In this document: positions 1-12,600 of the stretch, piece after piece
How positions within the stretch are numbered: position 1 is the first letter of the stretch
How the letters are laid out: every line of letters begins with the position of its first letter
Origin: Hyperoplus lanceolatus
Lineage: Eukaryota; Chordata; Actinopteri; Uranoscopiformes; Ammodytidae
Direction of reading: 5' to 3'
Length of the DNA stretch: 64,000 nt
NCBI GenBank assembly: GCA_026929865.2
Contig: CM049403.1
Location: 7,221,501-7,285,500, forward strand
Notes under the pieces: model-generated
Seen by the model: only the letters and a program-made list of their open reading frames with translations
Databases searched by the model: none
What the model was told of the DNA's origin: nothing
Program-made: the position numbers and the translations under genes

Positions 1-292
1 AAAGCCCAGTCTCCTCTGATTGGCCCTGAACCTATTTGTTGTTTTGAGGTATTGGTGGAGGTAGTGCTGACTTAGGTTTGTACTGAGTGGGCGTGGCTTC
101 TACCCTTATGGCGTCATGAGGGGAGATACATCTGATTGGGGTTTTTGAACACAGGTTTTTCAGAAAGGTGGAGGTGGAGAAAAAGAGAAAGGGTTGTCAT
201 ACTTTTGGAGTCTATAGTCACACCCGGGGACATATTTATGTTGAAAAACCATGAACAAGTGCATTTTGCATGACAGGAGACCTTTTAAGAAG
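1..292. mobile_element. Right part of a short nonautonomous DNA element
   Basis: The window opens inside a block ending in GTGCATTTTGCATGACAGG and CCTTTTAA. From memory of fish repeats, this resembles the end of a common nonautonomous DNA element that contains a 'gaaaaaccatgaa' stretch and finishes in a TTAA-type end. The left end lies outside the window, so size and target duplication cannot be seen. The family assignment is recall, not a search result. Confidence 0.45.
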
Positions 293-3200
293 TGAGATTG
301 AACATGTTTGTTAGTGAGCTCCAGAGGTGTTGTTAAGCAGATCTTGATACCTTTGGCCTGGGCGAGGTTAGCCGTTTCCCCCCAGTCTTTGTTCTCAGCA
401 GTTGGCTGTTGCCTTGTGTTTATTGTACAGACGATAGAGAGCTATCCTGTTTCTGATCAAATTCTCTTTAAAAACAAAAGACCCTCACTGGAGACCCCAA
501 ACAAAAAATACTGGGAGAAACCACTATCAAAGAAAATAATTCATTATTTATCAATGATCAGGTATGTAAACGATGCCAATCATAGAGAAAAAAAAAACAG
601 ATATTATCATTTGAGGAGACTTAAAGGTAATTTGCTCAATGCAAAAAATGGAATGGAAGGGTCACTCGGGTATAATCGGAACAAAAATATGAAGTCATGA
701 GGAACACATTGATTGACAAAGTCATGAACAATTTGACCATATACTGGTACTGTATGTTTCAGCTGAGTATGTTTGTGTCAGTGAACCAAAGGTAGTAGGC
801 TAATAACGCTAGCTTTTGATCAGGGGCCGCACGGTAGAAAGAGCTGCTGAGCCAGATAGCTCCATCACTCTGAGATCATGATGTTCATCGGTGTGTGAAG
901 GGTCTTCAGGCATTCAGTGGCTGAGTAAGCATGCAGAATGGTTACCACTTTACCTTGGAACGAACTTAAAAATCCAGATTATCATTTTATAGCCATGTCT
1001 TTGCAAAACTAAAGTCTGATAGGACTCTTATTCATTTTGTGAATAGTATAGATGGAAAAAAAAATATATAGAAGCATTTTTATTTTTAAAATTTGGTTTA
1101 ACTTGGTCTGAAATAGTAAGAGACATGGAAGAAGCTACACTTGAGATTTCACCACCAACTTTAAAAATCAGGGGTACTTATATATGAACTGTTAAAAATA
1201 AATGTAGTGCTTTAACATTTCATTTCTGTGTTAATGTGAAGACCCAGTCGCATCATACTCCACATTACTGACTTTGCTTTACAAAAAAAAAAACACCTCA
1301 ACAGCCACGAGCCAGGCATTGCTCATGTCATCTGCACAAATCACAAATCGTAGCTCCTTGACGCGAACCGCTGCACAGAAGCCCGAGTGCCAACGGGGCA
1401 CTAAGGCCAGAAGCCTGCATCAGACTTTAAAGTGATTTGAAACAGTGAGCGAAAGAAGGGGCAGAATTTGCCCCGGAGCCTAACATAGACAGAGCTTCAA
1501 TCTGTCCAGAAAAAAAAAGATGAGAAAGGGGAAGAAACAGTAGCACGGCCAAGCTCCATCCATCATTTCTTTAAAAGGTCAGGATTTTGTAGGTGGAATC
1601 GAGGGGGGAAAAGAGTGCAGGCGAAAGGCAGATGCACCGAAACAGCAGGGTATTTTCCGCTGCCATGACCAGCTAAGGAGAGCTCCTTTAAAAACACATC
1701 TGCCAGTAAACATTTTGGCCTGACTGTGGGTCATCGCTCCTGTCTGGACCAGGAGAGAGCCAAGCAGAGCGTGAAGAGGTACCTGCACAAAACCTCAGAG
1801 ACAGACTCAGTCCACTTCAGACTTTGCTTTCAGCCCTATACCACCAGCTCCTTCTCCGCTCTTAATTGATACATCTGTAGCACATGAATATTCCCTGGAT
1901 TTTCTCACCTCCTCTCCTTGCATTGTAAAGTTACCTTTCATTGCTGACATCCGTAGCAGCCAATAATGTAAAAAACAGCCAATACCGTAAATGACGTAAT
2001 CATTTTCCAGTTTTGATGTAGGAAAAAGGCCAGAACTCGTTCACTTTTTACCCACAAAGTTGTATTGTGTTATTGTACTGTGTTAATAAACTGGAGCTGA
2101 TGTTGTGATAATATACTTATATAACATTATATATATATATATATTCAAGTTTGCTTTATTGGCTATGAAGCATCACACTTCCATGAGACTCACCTTCTTG
2201 CCTGTCTACTCCGTGATTTTTTTTCAGGCCAAAACCAATGAGGTTTGAACTAATGAATAGCAGGTTGCAAAATGTAGATAGATATACGTAGCCTATTCAT
2301 TGTCGTTTTATTGGGCATTGACCTCGCGTTTAAGAAAGTATAGTCAAAAAAATGTACTCAAACGTGAACAATTATTAGATTACTGGCAGTTATTAAATTA
2401 TCGGCCGTTATTACAGATTGGCTGCTACAATATTATATCAACAATCTACTTGATTTCTTATCGCATCGTCCAACACCAACAACGATTCTGATTGACTCAA
2501 CAGAAGAAGAAAAAATGAACAAAATGATACAATTATTATATTATATGACGCGGCACCATTACACAGCTAAATGAGTAAATGAAATGTCATTCCAAATGAC
2601 TTGCAATTAAGGGATTAAATGTCTCAAAGGTACATTTAGGACAAAAATGGTGAGGAAATGGGGCAAGGAAATCAGCAGCGAGGCCTGTCTAAAGTAAAAG
2701 CCCATCAGCGGCTAAGTGCCTCTTTACCTCCTTCAACCACTGGAGACGTCGGCGGGGAAAGAACTGACCTTCTGGCATTCTGGATGGGGAGAAAAAACAA
2801 ACCAAACACACGTCACTCATATATAAGGAAAAGACAGACTTTTTCAGAACGTGCTGTACTTACAGAGGAATTGAGTACGGTCGGGAAAGCACTTTCTCTT
2901 CCACTGTCAGAGTGATGAAAAGGTTGCTCTCACCCGAGAAAAATAAAAGTGGCAAAGAGGGGACAGATGTGAGCTCGGATACAAGTCTCTCCATCAGCCC
3001 CTTGTAGCTGCCTGCTCAGACACCCCCGAGAGACACACACACATCTGGAAGGAATCGTCAATGGGATTTGATACAGTACCCAGTGGTAATGAAAAATGAA
3101 TTTCCCTGCCGCGATGTAAACACGAGTGACCTGAGCCGTGATGCATTTGCTTTAGATCCGCTTTGATCCCAGCCCTATCTGTGTCTTCCTCACTCTCCGT

Positions 3201-3795
3201 CTCATGTGTTTTCCCCAAAGCGGTGTGCACACAGTTTGGAGCAAAGTCGATAATTGCAAGAAAACGTCCAAGGATCGTATGGATTCAGCATCAGCCTTAT
3301 GAATACCCGTCCTACCCAAATCACTCACTATGTAAAGCCTGGCTGATCCTAAACACCTGCTTAAAGGTGTCTTAATATCCAAATTTAAAAAGGCAGCTGT
3401 CACGTTAATACTTTCCTAAAGAGAGATATAACAAAGCAATAAAGCAAGCCATACAGTCTTTTGAACAGCCTGTTCAGAAGGCTAGACAAGTGAAAAAAGA
3501 GAAGCCATGCATTAAACATGAATTGTTGGAAGGACACAGACTACATAAAAGCATTCAGTGACAGGGTCACAGGCACTGGGCGCGACGTGAGTGGAGGGGA
3601 CAGATTTGCAGAGTCTTTCTAATGTGCGCGCTTGTGCTTAACATTGTTTAGAGCTCAGTGATTTGAGATTAACTACCGCAGGGAGCGGCCCGAGGGCATT
3701 TTATAGGATGAGCTTCAGAAAAATGTAGACAAGAATTCGCCCAAGCTCCATGAGGTGGCCATGTCTTTTTCTGCGGGAGACAACTACGTACAACT
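293..3795. other. Unassigned noncoding DNA
   Basis: I see no gene here. The stretch holds short A-rich runs, an (AT)n run near 2128-2142 and an AT-rich patch around 2100-2560. Open frames reach only about 85 codons, lack recognisable domains and overlap one another on opposite strands, as expected by chance. Confidence 0.5.
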
Positions 3796-4285
3796 AACAC
3801 TCTAAAAAGTCATTCAGGGGACCTTTTACTGCCACTAAATGAAATGTACGGGGGTGAGGTATACATGTGAATTAAATGATTTAGAAAAACCTTTTAAGTT
3901 CTAAAATGTATTTCAATGAGTTGTGTTGACATGCTAATGTTGGTAATTATACAAGCTCCATATTGTGTTTAATTCTAACTCAAATGGCTGCAATCATTTA
4001 TTGAATACAAAATTCAAGTTGTACTAACTTAACTACATCGATTTTATGACTCAATTGTTCTCCACATTGTGTTCTGGATTTCGGACTTAAAGTGGACTTG
4101 TGTGTAAGGAGCAGGGTGGGAATTTATAGACCTATGATTGTAGAGGAAAAGCCATTACCACTAACTCAATGTAGGTGATTGGTTGACACATGACTGTATC
4201 AAAGGTTTTCATAACGCTAATAAATTGATGCCAACAATTGCATTCATTTTCTTTGTTGAGCCAACATATGTATTTTTAGAGTGTA
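3796..4285. mobile_element. MITE-like element with ACACTCTAAAAA termini
   Basis: ACACTCTAAAAA at 3797-3808 is the exact reverse complement of TTTTTAGAGTGT at 4273-4284. The 490-bp interval between is AT-rich, has no reading frame of note and contains words such as TTGTGTTGACA that are common inside fish MITEs. The terminal inverted repeat and size support a nonautonomous DNA transposon. The superfamily and target duplication were not resolved. Confidence 0.55.
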
Positions 4286-6170
4286 CATCAACACCTGGAC
4301 GTCAACTAATACAAGTAAAAAGATGGCTGATTATTCGAGATGATCATGTTTAAAACTGCGGGCATCGTTTCTGATGGATTCCCTTTTTAATGTCCACATT
4401 GGTAATCTTCACCTGGATTTCTTCCCTCGTATAAAGACGAGCAGCTGTGTTGCCTAGCTGTCTGAGAGGTGCTTAAGTTGTGGCCTTGAAAGTTGTTGCT
4501 AAGAGCCTGGGTTGGCGCTCCTGCTAGCTACATGAATGATTCCATGGGTATACGAGCCTTAGCGTTCCTGGCCCTACCTCCGGGGACCTCTTCATTATCT
4601 GTCATTAAATGTTTTTAAGTTTGCATAATTGATCTTCTCCAATAAGTCCTCATTGATTTATGGAGGTCTGAAGGAGAGGAACTGGTTAAAAATTCATAAC
4701 CCTGCTATACGGCGTGTCTTCACAATCCATTAGCTGCCGCCAGACCCACGGCCCTTCCATTGATTGACCTTGTGTGTGTGTGTGGAGAATCTCATGGACT
4801 CTGCATTTTCCCCCTTCTCTTATTTGCACTGTGGGAAAGAGTTATGTTGCATCTTTTTTCCCCTCCGATAAGTCTTTTACTTTGATTTGATCTCCCTGGT
4901 TGCCGTGCGTTTGCTTTGCTGCATGTCTTTCTCTCTGTCTCACGCTCCTGTTTTCTCTGTCTCCATCCGCCACTGAAGACCTTACACTCTGAGACGATGA
5001 ATAAATAAAGCATGTTCCATAAACAGCTTTCCACTATTATTTAAGCTTCCAGGACCTTGGCACTCTTGACAGCCCGCTCCCCCCCCCCCCGCATCCACCC
5101 TCCATCAAATTCAAGTGTGTAAATTTTCTAAAAAGGCTCTGAATGTTTTATGATGATTTCAGGGAATGATGGAGTAATAGCTGAATAGTGAAGCTATTAC
5201 TTTTAATATTTATATTGAGTGCTTTGAATCATTCATGTGACAGGATGTAAAATCAGAGCTGCGGGACGTATGTGCTTCACAACCTACCACAGCCACTTGG
5301 CAAAAAAATATATTTGTTTTCCTGGAGCAGCCATTTTCCAAAACTATTGTGAGCTATCCACTATGTGGTGGGGGGGGGGGGTGCTGTTTTCCATTCATTT
5401 TAATCTTACCTTGAAAAAAAGGACAATTCTTGAAAAACATCCGTTCAAATTTGGAGTACAACTGGAAGGGATACTGCAACAAACCTGTGAGAGAGTTGTT
5501 CATAATTCAGAGGTCAAGACACCACAATGCTTGGGTCTAGATCTATTTTATTCTCTTCATACCGTACCGTACCGTACCGACTAACAGTAAAATGTATGGC
5601 AGTCCATTTCCTTTAGTGAAAATGGTTACATTTTATTTTACATATAGATATCATCATTAAACTTTGTCAATTGATAACTTACTCTTAAAACAATTATATT
5701 CTGTTACAATTTTTTTAAGACATTTTTGAATAAATATGCAAATTGAACTAAATATGCATAGGCTACATTCAGGCATCAATTTGAAAACCCATGATATACA
5801 TGTATAATAATATTATGTATATGTTGGATAACGCCAGAGTTCAAATCTTTGTTTCATTTTTTACAACATATAAGTGTCCAAAGTTTTCACAGAACTGATT
5901 TTGGATGCAGCCTTTTTTCGTGTTATAAATCAAAAATAATATGTACAGGTCTTTAAAAAAATGCATTTCATACAATTAACAACATGGGGAAAAAATCCTT
6001 CTGTATTATTATATTATTTGAATAGGGCTAAGAATGATTATGGAGGGTTTATTTTATGTTAGTGCTTTTGAAGTTGAGATGTGTGGTCTAATATATCCTT
6101 GTGTTTACCTAACAAAATGTTTGACATTTTGATTTAGTTTATCATTATTTAAAAAAACAAAGTTATAACC
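4286..6170. other. Unassigned noncoding DNA with homopolymers
   Basis: No gene is visible. Notable are a C run near 5080-5090, a G run near 5370-5381, and a short ACCGT pentamer tandem at about 5562-5580. The part after 5580 is very AT-rich with no repeat that I can pair. Confidence 0.5.
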
Positions 6171-6573
6171 TACAGTCATATGAAAAAGTTTGGGAACCCC
6201 TCTCAGCCGGCATTATAATTGACTCTGCTTTCACAAAAAAAATATAAAAGTGATATGTCTTTAATTTACCAGGAACAGCTAAGTACTGGGATGTTTTCCA
6301 AACAAGGATTTTTTGAAAAGCAGTATTTGGTTGTATGAAATAAAATAAAATGTGAAAAACTGGCTGTGCAAAAATATAGGAACCCTTGTGGTTTTGTTGA
6401 TTTTAATGCCTGTAACAGCATGTAAAACTGATGACATTAAACACAAAGTTGGTTGGATTATGTTGTTAAGCCTTGAACCTCATAGAAATGTCTGTTCAAT
6501 CATGAGAAAATGTATTTTAGGTGCCTAAATGCAAGTTGCACTTCTCTTTGACTCTCTGCTGAAGTGAGACAGA

Positions 6574-6907
6574 ATGGGATCATCAAAACAGCTCCCAAAA
6601 GATCTGAAAAACAAAGATTGTTCATTGTCCTGGTTTAGGGAAGGCTACAAGAAGCTTTCCCAAAGGTTTCAATTGTCAATTCGACTGTAGGGAACGTTGT
6701 CAGGGAATGGAAGGACACAGGCATAGTGGCAGTTAAACCCAGGCATGGTAGACCAAGAAAAAAACAGGAGCGGCATAGGTGGAGGATTGTGAGAATGGTT
6801 GCACACAACCCACAGATCACCTCCAAAGACCTGCAAGAACGTCTGGCTGCAGATTGTGTATCTGTACATCGTTCAACAATTCAGCGCAATTTGCACCAAA
6901 ACATCTG
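6574..6907 (+). pseudogene. Tc1 transposase N-terminal fragment, left arm
   Basis: Tc1 transposases bind their terminal repeats through a paired-like N-terminal domain. The likely ancestral start is ATG at 6574 (MGSSKQLPKDLK). The frame then breaks: the recognition-helix region SQRFQLSI runs into a stop, and the second helix-turn-helix portion resumes in another frame at 6726-6917, with the GRPR hinge (HGRPRKKQER), VRMVAHNPQITSKDLQE and STIQRNLHQ. The fragment ends at the arm boundary, before any catalytic residue. It is the mirror copy of the minus-strand fragment in the right arm. Confidence 0.8.
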
Positions 6908-6908
6908 C

Positions 6909-7401
6909 TTTTTATAAAGACCAAATAACTTAATTTTTGTCTCATCAGTCCAAAGCATTTTCTTCCAATATGAAGCTGGCTTGTCTAAATGAGCTTTTGC
7001 ATACTCCATGCAACTGTATTTGTGGCGTGGGCGCAGAAAGGGCTCCTTCTCATCACCCGGCCATACAGATGTTTTGGTGCAAATTGCACTGAATTGTAGA
7101 ACCATGTACAGATACACAATCTGCAGCCAGATGTTCTTGCAGGTCTTTGGAGGTGATCTTTGGGTTGTGTGCAACCATTCTCACAATCCGCCGCATATGC
7201 CGCTCTTGTACTTTTCTTGGTCTGCTAGACCTGGGTTTAACTGCAACTGTGCCTGTGTCCTTCCATTCCCTGACAACGTTCCTTACAGTAGAAATTGACA
7301 ATTGAAACCTTTGGGAAAGCATCTTGTAGCCTTCCCCTAAACCATGACAATGAATAATCTTTGTTTTTAAGATCTTTTGGGAGCTGTTTTGATGATCGCA
7401 T
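6909..7401 (-). pseudogene. Tc1 transposase N-terminal half, right arm and spacer
   Basis: Read on the minus strand from the ancestral start at 7401, this copy carries HCHGLGEGYKMLSQRF, VRNVVREWKDTGTVAVKPR, the RPRK hinge, TSKDLQEHLAADCVS and STIQCNLHQNIC. The open part with the helix-turn-helix spans 7053-7442. A frameshift near 7060 leads to the catalytic-domain start, PFLRPRHK, AKAHLDKPASYWKK and LWTDETKIKLFG, which includes the first catalytic Asp. Similarity stops there and reads into the opposite arm. The catalytic-domain remainder with the second Asp and the Glu is absent, so it is non-functional. Confidence 0.82.
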
Positions 7402-7931
7402 TCTGTCTCACTTCTGCAGAGAGCAAAGAGTGGAACTTGCATTTAGGCACCTAAAATACCTTTTATCATGATTAAACAGACCTTTCTATGAGGTTCAAGG
7501 CTTAACAACATAATCCAACCAATTTTGTGTTTAAAGTCCTCAGTTTTACATGCTGTTACATGCATTAAAATCAGCAAGACCACAAGGGTTCCCATATTTT
7601 TGCACAGCCAGTTTTTCACATTTTATTTAATTTCATAAAACTAAATACTGCTTTTCCAAAAATCTTTGTTTGGAAAACATCCCAGTACTTAGCTGTTCCT
7701 GGTAAATTAAAGACATACCACTTTTATATCTTTTGTGTGAAAGCAGAGTCAATTATAATGCCGGCTGAGAGGGGTTCCCAAACTTTTTCATATGACTGTA
7801 TATATGGAAACTGAAATGTAATTCCCACTTAAGTCGTTAACCTCGATCTCTGTGTGAAAGTAGTGTAAGTTGTCATAACCAGCAGCAAATTACAAAATGC
7901 AACTTTCTGCAAAACATTCCATTGCATTTCG

Positions 7932-8277
7932 TTAAAGGTGGACTATGTAACTTTGGGTGTGTCGGGGAAGTGAACCATTTTCTAAGGTGTATTCTAATAA
8001 CTGAATTAAAAATGTAAATTGGATCTCTAGAACAATGTTTGATGTTAGAAAGCTTCCTGAAAAGTTACTGTTTCACTGTAGTCTACAAAATTACGGCCCA
8101 GAGTTTTGTTTACAAACATATTTATATTCTCACGTATGGTTCGAGGTCCCTAAGAAAAATAGTTTTTGATTATTTGATAATTATACAATACTAAGAATTA
8201 CATGTAGAGAAAATAGCCTTTGAAAATTTGAAAAAAGTACCCATCCCCTGAAACTACAGTACATAGTGCACCTTTAA
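7932..8277. mobile_element. TTAA-bounded palindromic MITE
   Basis: The block starts TTAAAGGTGGACTATGTA at 7932 and ends TACATAGTGCACCTTTAA at 8277. These are imperfect reverse complements of 18 bp, bounded on both sides by TTAA. The 346-bp interior is AT-rich without a reading frame. A TTAA boundary is typical of piggyBac-like targets, but superfamily assignment is inference. It shares the terminal word TTAAAGGTG with the shorter MITE family at 28, 37, 44 and 49.7 kb, though the interiors differ. Confidence 0.65.
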
Positions 8278-8917
8278 TAGAGAGATACAAAACACAATCC
8301 AAGATTGACACATTAATATGAGTTATCAGGTCTTACTCTAAGGTTATACCGTACAGTTTGAGTTCTTGGCAGATTAGTAGCCCTGGTTTTTTGGCTTTTT
8401 TTCTTGTTGTCCCTTTTAGCACACAGAGCTCTAAAAGTCTCTGCATGTTGTTGTGTGTCTGTGTGTGGAGCGATGGCAGTTAAAGGCCAGTTTATTCTTG
8501 CGGGTATCAGGCAGTGCTGTCCTGAGGGAACCGAGCTCTTTCATGCACAGTTAGTGCACTTGACTCAGCTTGGAGAGAAGACGCTCTCAGATGGAAAAGC
8601 CATGTTTAGAGGACGTCTTATGAGACATTCAAGCACTATACACTGTTCCATTGTTTTTAGCTCTTCCCTAAATGTCACTTCCCTCTCCTGAGCCTGCCCT
8701 TCAACCAGCGACATTGAGGGACATACGTTGTCACAGAGAAAAAGAAAAACAGGGCCTCTATTTGATCTGCTCCCACTGCGGCTCCATTTGAAAAGAGGAA
8801 GCATCTTGTAGAAGCCACCACTCTATGGCCATTACTGTCACCTCCATCTGTTTACTTTCTATGAAATATTTACTGAAAGAAAAAGCAGGACAAATCAGAC
8901 AAATTAAGGCCTCTTTA

Positions 8918-9600
8918 GGGCATGGGCGTAGGTTAAGTCTCAAGATTGTGGGTGGTTATGAGTGTGGGGTCTTCCATTCTCCCCCCCCCCCCCCCCATAA
9001 AATGTTGCATTCTGATGAATTTTTTGGGCCTTTCCTGCATCAATTCATGGTGGAAATGTCTTTATTTCTGTAAAGGTAAAGACAACATTGAGGTATCTGG
9101 TGACACAAATATAATGGAATATAATGCCGTTGAACTAAAGCCCTAACCCTAACCCTCTTAGGTATTCTGTAGGCTATTGCTTTCAAATGGTTATTCTCCT
9201 GTATTGTTCAAAACCTTCTGCACATTCAAAATTCACATGTGTTTCAGGATGCGTTTTAAGGAATCATGTCTCAATGCCGATAACCGTCAACCAGTGATAA
9301 CTCACATGACACTTGACATTGGTAATGAAATGGACAGTCGACCAGAAATTAGAAGGGTCTTTGCTGTAATCTTTATAATATAATCTACTCAGCTAAACTG
9401 TAACTTGAGGCAAAAGTTAAAAACCAGATAATGTAAGCCTTTATATTTGAGACACTTAACACAATCTATTTCAGTGACCCCTGAAGGTGAGAAAGTGAAG
9501 TGTATTGGGATTAACAAGCTTACTATCTAGCTACTAAGGATACCTCTGTATATTGTGTGCATTGCCAGGTGCAAGGCAAGTCAGACACCACCATATACAA
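8918..9600 (+). repeat. Dispersed repeat, copy 1
   Basis: The piece from about 8921 (GGGCGTAGGTTAAG) through TTCATGGTGGAAATGTC (9045-9060) and GGTGACACAAATATAATG (9099-9116) reappears, diverged, at 19153-19262 in the same orientation. Its first part reappears in reverse at 18068-18203. A later part at 9471-9530 (GAGAAAGTGAAGTGTATTGG) matches 19290-19320. The shared order of blocks shows a single interspersed element. A run of 16 C interrupts it near 8982-8997. No terminal repeats or coding region could be recognised. Confidence 0.6.
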
Positions 9601-10407
9601 ATGTTTCATGACTATTAGGTTTATTATTATTCAAGACCCTATAGGCAAACAAAAATGGAAATGATAGCAACTTTTACCTTTGCTTCATGTTATGACTGTC
9701 AAATACCAACACTAAATTCTAAAAGAAAAAATATCACACACACCGCAAAAAAATAGTTCCACCTGTAGACTACTTATTGCAGGAGGAAAAAGGAAAACTT
9801 CACTCAATCAATTCAAACATGCTCTCAGTAAGAATAATACATATATATTACAATATTAGAGCCTGAGTGGAGCCAATAACTTTTTTTTTCTTTAATCAAA
9901 TGGAACAGGCTCTGTTTTGTACTGATGTGTTTATGGCCTCGAACCAACAGAGAACTTTCCAATGGGTCGTTTTTCATTCATTACTGACTTAATAGCAGTG
10001 GAAGCTGAGGCAAACTGTAAATGCATAAGCAATGATATGAAGTACACATAGCTATCACAAGTCTAGCTGTGTGTTTGAGAAAGGTGGAGATGAGCTGAAC
10101 TCAATAAGTCTCAGTGCGGCTTCTTCAAGTTTGTGTTTATCCACTTAGAATAGCAATTGAAACACAGCCTCTTGTGGACTGTCAGCGCTAGGGAGAACCA
10201 CTGACCCCATCCAGCAAGTGCGGGCGAGTCTCAAAAATGAAATGAGATTTTTGAAGAAGTGTTGAGCTGTGTCCCCCCCCTTTTCCTCTCCTCCTTGGCA
10301 ATGCTGTGTTAGGTGTGTGGTAATGACTTGTGTGCATTCAAATGTTGGTGTTAGGGAGAAACAGATGCCGTGACTGGAACAGATAGACTTCTCCTCAGAC
10401 ATCTGAG

Positions 10408-10408
<1 letters not shown>
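9601..10408. other. Unassigned noncoding DNA
   Basis: No gene or pairable repeat was recognised. The sequence is moderately AT-rich, and the reverse-strand open frame around 10145-10402 has no domain features. Confidence 0.5.

Positions 10409-10409
<1 letters not shown>

Positions 10410-10459
<50 letters not shown>
10410..10459. repeat. (GT)n microsatellite
   Basis: About 25 uninterrupted GT units, followed by degenerate GT-rich sequence up to about 10496. Confidence 0.95.
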
Positions 10460-10460
<1 letters not shown>

Positions 10461-10865
10461 GGTGTGTCGGTGTGTGTGAGTGTTTGTTTGTGTTGTTTTG
10501 ATATGAGTACATCAGTAGCAAGTTATGTATTTCTTATTTGCAGGTCAATCGTTATTTCATAGCAGTAGGGGGCCATGATTATGTTCATAATATTTGATCA
10601 CACCGAAATAATCAGTTTTAAAATGTTAAGTTATATAATCCAGTTTTGAAAGAAACAAGGTACGTCTTCGCAGTCAGCAAACACTCTTTTGTTGAAACAA
10701 TAGGCACAGCTGTAGTGGAGGGAGTCCCCTCTTGGCAACTTCTTTGATTAGAGTAAAGCATATTTTAAGTAATTTTATGGCAAAAGACCTTAAAAGTACA
10801 TTTTCTATGGTGTGTTTTTTTATGATTTTTTTTTAAATACAGGTCCATGCATGTAATGTAACGAT

Positions 10866-10918
10866 CACACACACACACACACTCACACACACATATATAT
10901 ATATATATACACACACTC
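10866..10918. repeat. Compound (CA)n(TA)n(CA)n microsatellite
   Basis: CA units change to TA units at about 10893-10908 and back to CA, with single-base interruptions. Confidence 0.9.
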
Positions 10919-12600
10919 ACTAATCAAGAAACAAAAGTGGTTTATTTTCTCTTATGCCTTTTCCCCACATTCTGTGTATTTGCTTCAGTATGTCCTTCAG
11001 AATAACTGGCTATGCAAGTGACAGCTGCCAGCCTGACTCATGCTGACAGAATCTGTTTTTCAGCAGAATTGACCATATACATACAGTATAAAAAGTTCCA
11101 TGCTGTTGGTCATCAATCTATCTAGTTGGAGAACTTTTTTTAACATGGACCCAATCTAAAGTTTAACTTCATTCTGTTAATGGGCTAAACCCCTTACCAG
11201 CTTTGTTACTTACCACCAGCCAGACAACAACCTGCAACAACTACCTGCTATGCCTAGTTGGTGCTTAACTAAGGCATTAGTTAACTAGGCAAAGTCAATG
11301 TTAAACCGAGCATGGCATGATGGTGGCGCACAAAAAAAAAAAATCATGTACCAAACTCTTGGTCAAGTGGAATTGTAAAAAAGAAGTTGTAGATTGACTC
11401 AAATGTACTGTACATATTAGTACAAAGATAAGTCCTGCTAGGGGACATTCAACAGTTCAATATGTCAAGAGTGTATTGGGAAACAATTGCTTATTTGCAC
11501 ATCTAGTAGACTTTATAGCTTTTATTTGGAATCAATATTCAGATGCTCAATATTCAGCCAACATTTACTTTCTTTTAAGCTTCATTTGACTTCCCTCCAG
11601 TCACTGAGAAAAAGACAGTGTGTGGCAAACTCTTCAACTGCAGAATTGAGTCTCTATCTACCAGAATTATTTGTCATGTTTAGTTTTATTTTGTAGCTGT
11701 TTTTATCAATTATGATTCTGGACAGTAGATGTTGCTTTATGAAAAATGAGCTTCAAAGTGTTAAACTAACTTCCTGAGTTTGTAGTAGGCCTATAATAGC
11801 TTGCTACTTCTAAAAATTGAGTATTTCTGTAGCTAGTTAGCTTGTAGCTTCCGTAATTACAGTTTTAAAGCAACACTGAGGGGAATGAACCAGTACTGTG
11901 ACGTTATGCACTGTTAAAAGCCAAACGAAACGGCAGAATAAACCGCAGTCAGCCAGGCGACTAACCCTTTTATCAATACAAGCTTTAACTCTTTTCACAT
12001 TTGAAATATGAAAACATTCATTATAGCCACTTTCATTTAAGTGCCCTAGGGTGGATGTTAGGGATAACCAAATGAATGAAAGAAGAAGTCCTTTGCCATG
12101 TATTCGTCAAAAATATTATCATTGACCAAAGAGATGGACATTCTAGTCTTTCCTCTGTAATTTTTGGGGTTGTATCCATATGGTTGAATGCACTTATTGA
12201 CCTTTGCTTTGGATAAAAATGCCATCTAAATAAAATGTAACAATACAGTATATGCTCCCACATAGTCACAAATAACACTATTGCTTACATGGACAGGACT
12301 AAACAGTGGTCTTTTTAAAAAAATTATTTCTTCCTTTCTGTTGTACATGTTATTCATAGGAATTCCCCAGAATGTAATATTCAGGTGCAATAACGTTGTC
12401 AACATCCTCTTGTGAAGGATTCCGAAAGATTCCTTTATCGATCGGGATGCTATGTGATACACGCGCAGGGCGGCCCCGTTCTGAAGCCTGCCACGCTGCA
12501 CTTTATACAGTCCGGATGATTGACAGGCTGTTGTATTTCCTTTAGAAGAGTGTGAACCAGTGAACCTGGTTAATAAAACATTAGAAAGCGCCTGAGAGGG
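10919..12600. other. Unassigned noncoding DNA
   Basis: I recognise no gene. A stretch around 11220-11290 rich in GCTTAACTAAGGC-type words resembles one around 22660-22740, but the match is too short to call a family. The rest is unique AT-rich DNA. Confidence 0.45.

Larger units (their letters stand above)
6173..7798. mobile_element. Tc1/mariner foldback element
   Basis: The element begins CAGTCATATGAAAAAG at 6173 and ends with its reverse complement at 7798. It is flanked by TA on both sides (6171-6172, 7799-7800), the Tc1/mariner target duplication. Inverted similarity continues far beyond a normal terminal repeat: 6173-6907 pairs with 7066-7798 (about 735 bp per arm), around a 158-bp spacer. 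Both arms carry the 5' half of a Tc1 transposase gene, on opposite strands and pointing inward. The spacer extends only the minus-strand copy. The 1.63-kb length equals an ordinary Tc1 element, so the 3' half seems to have been replaced by an inverted copy of the 5' half. It cannot encode a full transposase but keeps both ends. Confidence 0.85.

Noticed and set aside
5562..5580. ACCGT pentamer tandem
   Set aside because: Only about three to four units; noted but not called as a satellite.
8946..9146. Open frames across the C run at 8982-8997
   Set aside because: Polyproline text comes from the homopolymer and the region is a dispersed noncoding repeat.
9141..9156. CCCTAACCCTAACCCT, telomere-like units
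   Set aside because: Only two to three units; the similar GGGTTAGGGTTAGGGG near 36520 is equally short. Far too few for an interstitial telomere array.
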